A stretch of 64,000 nucleotides of DNA from Verrucomicrobiia bacterium. Lineage in GTDB: Bacteria; Verrucomicrobiota; Verrucomicrobiia; Limisphaerales; UBA8199. Position 1 is the stretch's first letter. The number at the start of each line of letters is the position of its first letter. The notes under the pieces are model-generated. The model made no database searches and was not told the DNA's origin. It saw only the letters and a program-made list of their open reading frames with translations. Shown in pieces: positions 63,733 to 64,000 of this stretch. The position numbers and the translations under genes are program-made. Location: positions 17,700-81,699 of the forward strand of contig DASYZB010000048.1 of NCBI GenBank assembly GCA_035946615.1, written 5' to 3'.

Positions 63733-64000
63733 ATGAACGCGCTTGCTACTTCTCTCGCTTACAGATACATGGCGGCACTGCTGATGATTGCAGAAGCGAA
63801 CCTTTGCGCGAACCGTCTGCATCTGCGAATGAATCTGCCAATAAATGAAAGCGACATCCGGCGTGTGTACGTGGCGCCTCCTAGGCTGTTGCGCTGTCTC
63901 GGCTGCATCGACACAGACCGGTACTCGTTCGGGTTCGCTGAGTCGGGACGACTACGTTTTATTACAGCTGACATTTTGGCGCTAATTTATGGGAGGTTAT
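63733..64000 (+). CDS. Partial ORF running off the window end
   Basis: Open frame from ATG 63733 to the last base. It begins MNALATSLAYRYMAALLMIA and continues EANLCANRLHLRMNLPINES and DTDRYSFGFAESGRLRFIT. The ANRL..RL.LP....I..SD pattern, then RLLRCLGCIDTDRYSF, recalls a family of secreted Verrucomicrobia proteins of unknown function. The 5' end lacks a ribosome site. The gene is truncated by the window edge. Confidence 0.5.
   Translation, partial: MNALATSLAYRYMAALLMIAEANLCANRLHLRMNLPINESDIRRVYVAPPRLLRCLGCIDTDRYSFGFAESGRLRFITADILALIYGRL

Overview
The window is a GC-rich (roughly 58-60% by eye) stretch of bacterial chromosome. It most resembles Verrucomicrobiota, probably a soil or freshwater relative of the Pedosphaera/Limisphaerales group. 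That assignment is inference from gene content: DUF1080/DUF4838 proteins, many secreted glycoside hydrolases without SusC/D, Tat-exported Gfo/Idh and TIM-barrel proteins, a STAS-MlaE fusion, a MoxR-DUF58-SpoIIM-RDD cluster, and many dispersed hairpin repeats. There is no rRNA, phage, insertion sequence or CRISPR array.

Layout. 0.2-4.2 kb: a DUF1328 membrane peptide and a four-gene Mla/MCE lipid ABC system (STAS-permease, ATPase, MCE protein, auxiliary lipoprotein); the permease carries an apparent one-base deletion. 4.3-8.7 kb (minus): moaA behind a membrane-anchored coiled-coil protein, and a DinG/XPD-type helicase with an N-terminal nuclease-like domain. 8.8-15 kb (plus): Gfo/Idh oxidoreductase, serine beta-lactamase-family protein, cytoplasmic GH43, two small conserved proteins, a nucleotidyltransferase and a TIM-barrel isomerase. 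15.0-15.5 kb: RelE/ParE-like toxin and tRNA-Glu(CTC). 15.6-23 kb (minus): a tightly coupled seven-gene operon (zinc-finger membrane protein, two further membrane proteins, MoxR ATPase, DUF58, SpoIIM-like, RDD), probably a membrane-associated AAA+/vWA-like system.

23-39.4 kb: an AbiEii-like fragment, an ankyrin protein, then a six-gene minus-strand operon: ROK sugar kinase, cupin phosphoglucose isomerase, cupin phosphomannose-isomerase-like protein, secreted GH2, secreted GH38 alpha-mannosidase, secreted GH141-like beta-helix protein. Upstream lies a DUF1080-DUF4838 secreted protein. Together they form a glycoside-to-fructose-6-phosphate module. 39.4-43.3 kb: a beta-propeller hybrid-sensor-like histidine kinase coupled to a response regulator with a C-terminal HTH. 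43.3-46.7 kb (minus): transaldolase, PL22 oligogalacturonate lyase and GH53 galactanase in one operon, pointing to pectin/arabinogalactan use. 46.7-50 kb: a 5'-truncated kinase remnant with a receiver protein, and an NtrC-type kinase/regulator pair. 50-56.2 kb: an ATP-cone/uridine-kinase-like fusion, a BON protein, and sucA-sucB.

56.2-64 kb: an aldo/keto reductase remnant, FKBP, an SRPBCC protein, a GH43_24-like exo-galactanase, an esterase, a Tat-exported TIM-barrel protein, a PAP2-like membrane protein, a TatA-like gene lacking a standard start, a HEAT-like protein and a partial ORF running off the end.

A second layer is a set of dispersed repeats: R1 (about 140 bp, open in the same frame in two places, at the N-termini of exported proteins), R2 (paired 20-30 bp inverted arms), R3 (GA/TC-rich hairpin, once inside the helicase gene) and R4 (short pyrimidine-rich repeat that forms the start of a kinase ORF). 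They lie between genes but also inside them, and coincide with several truncated genes.
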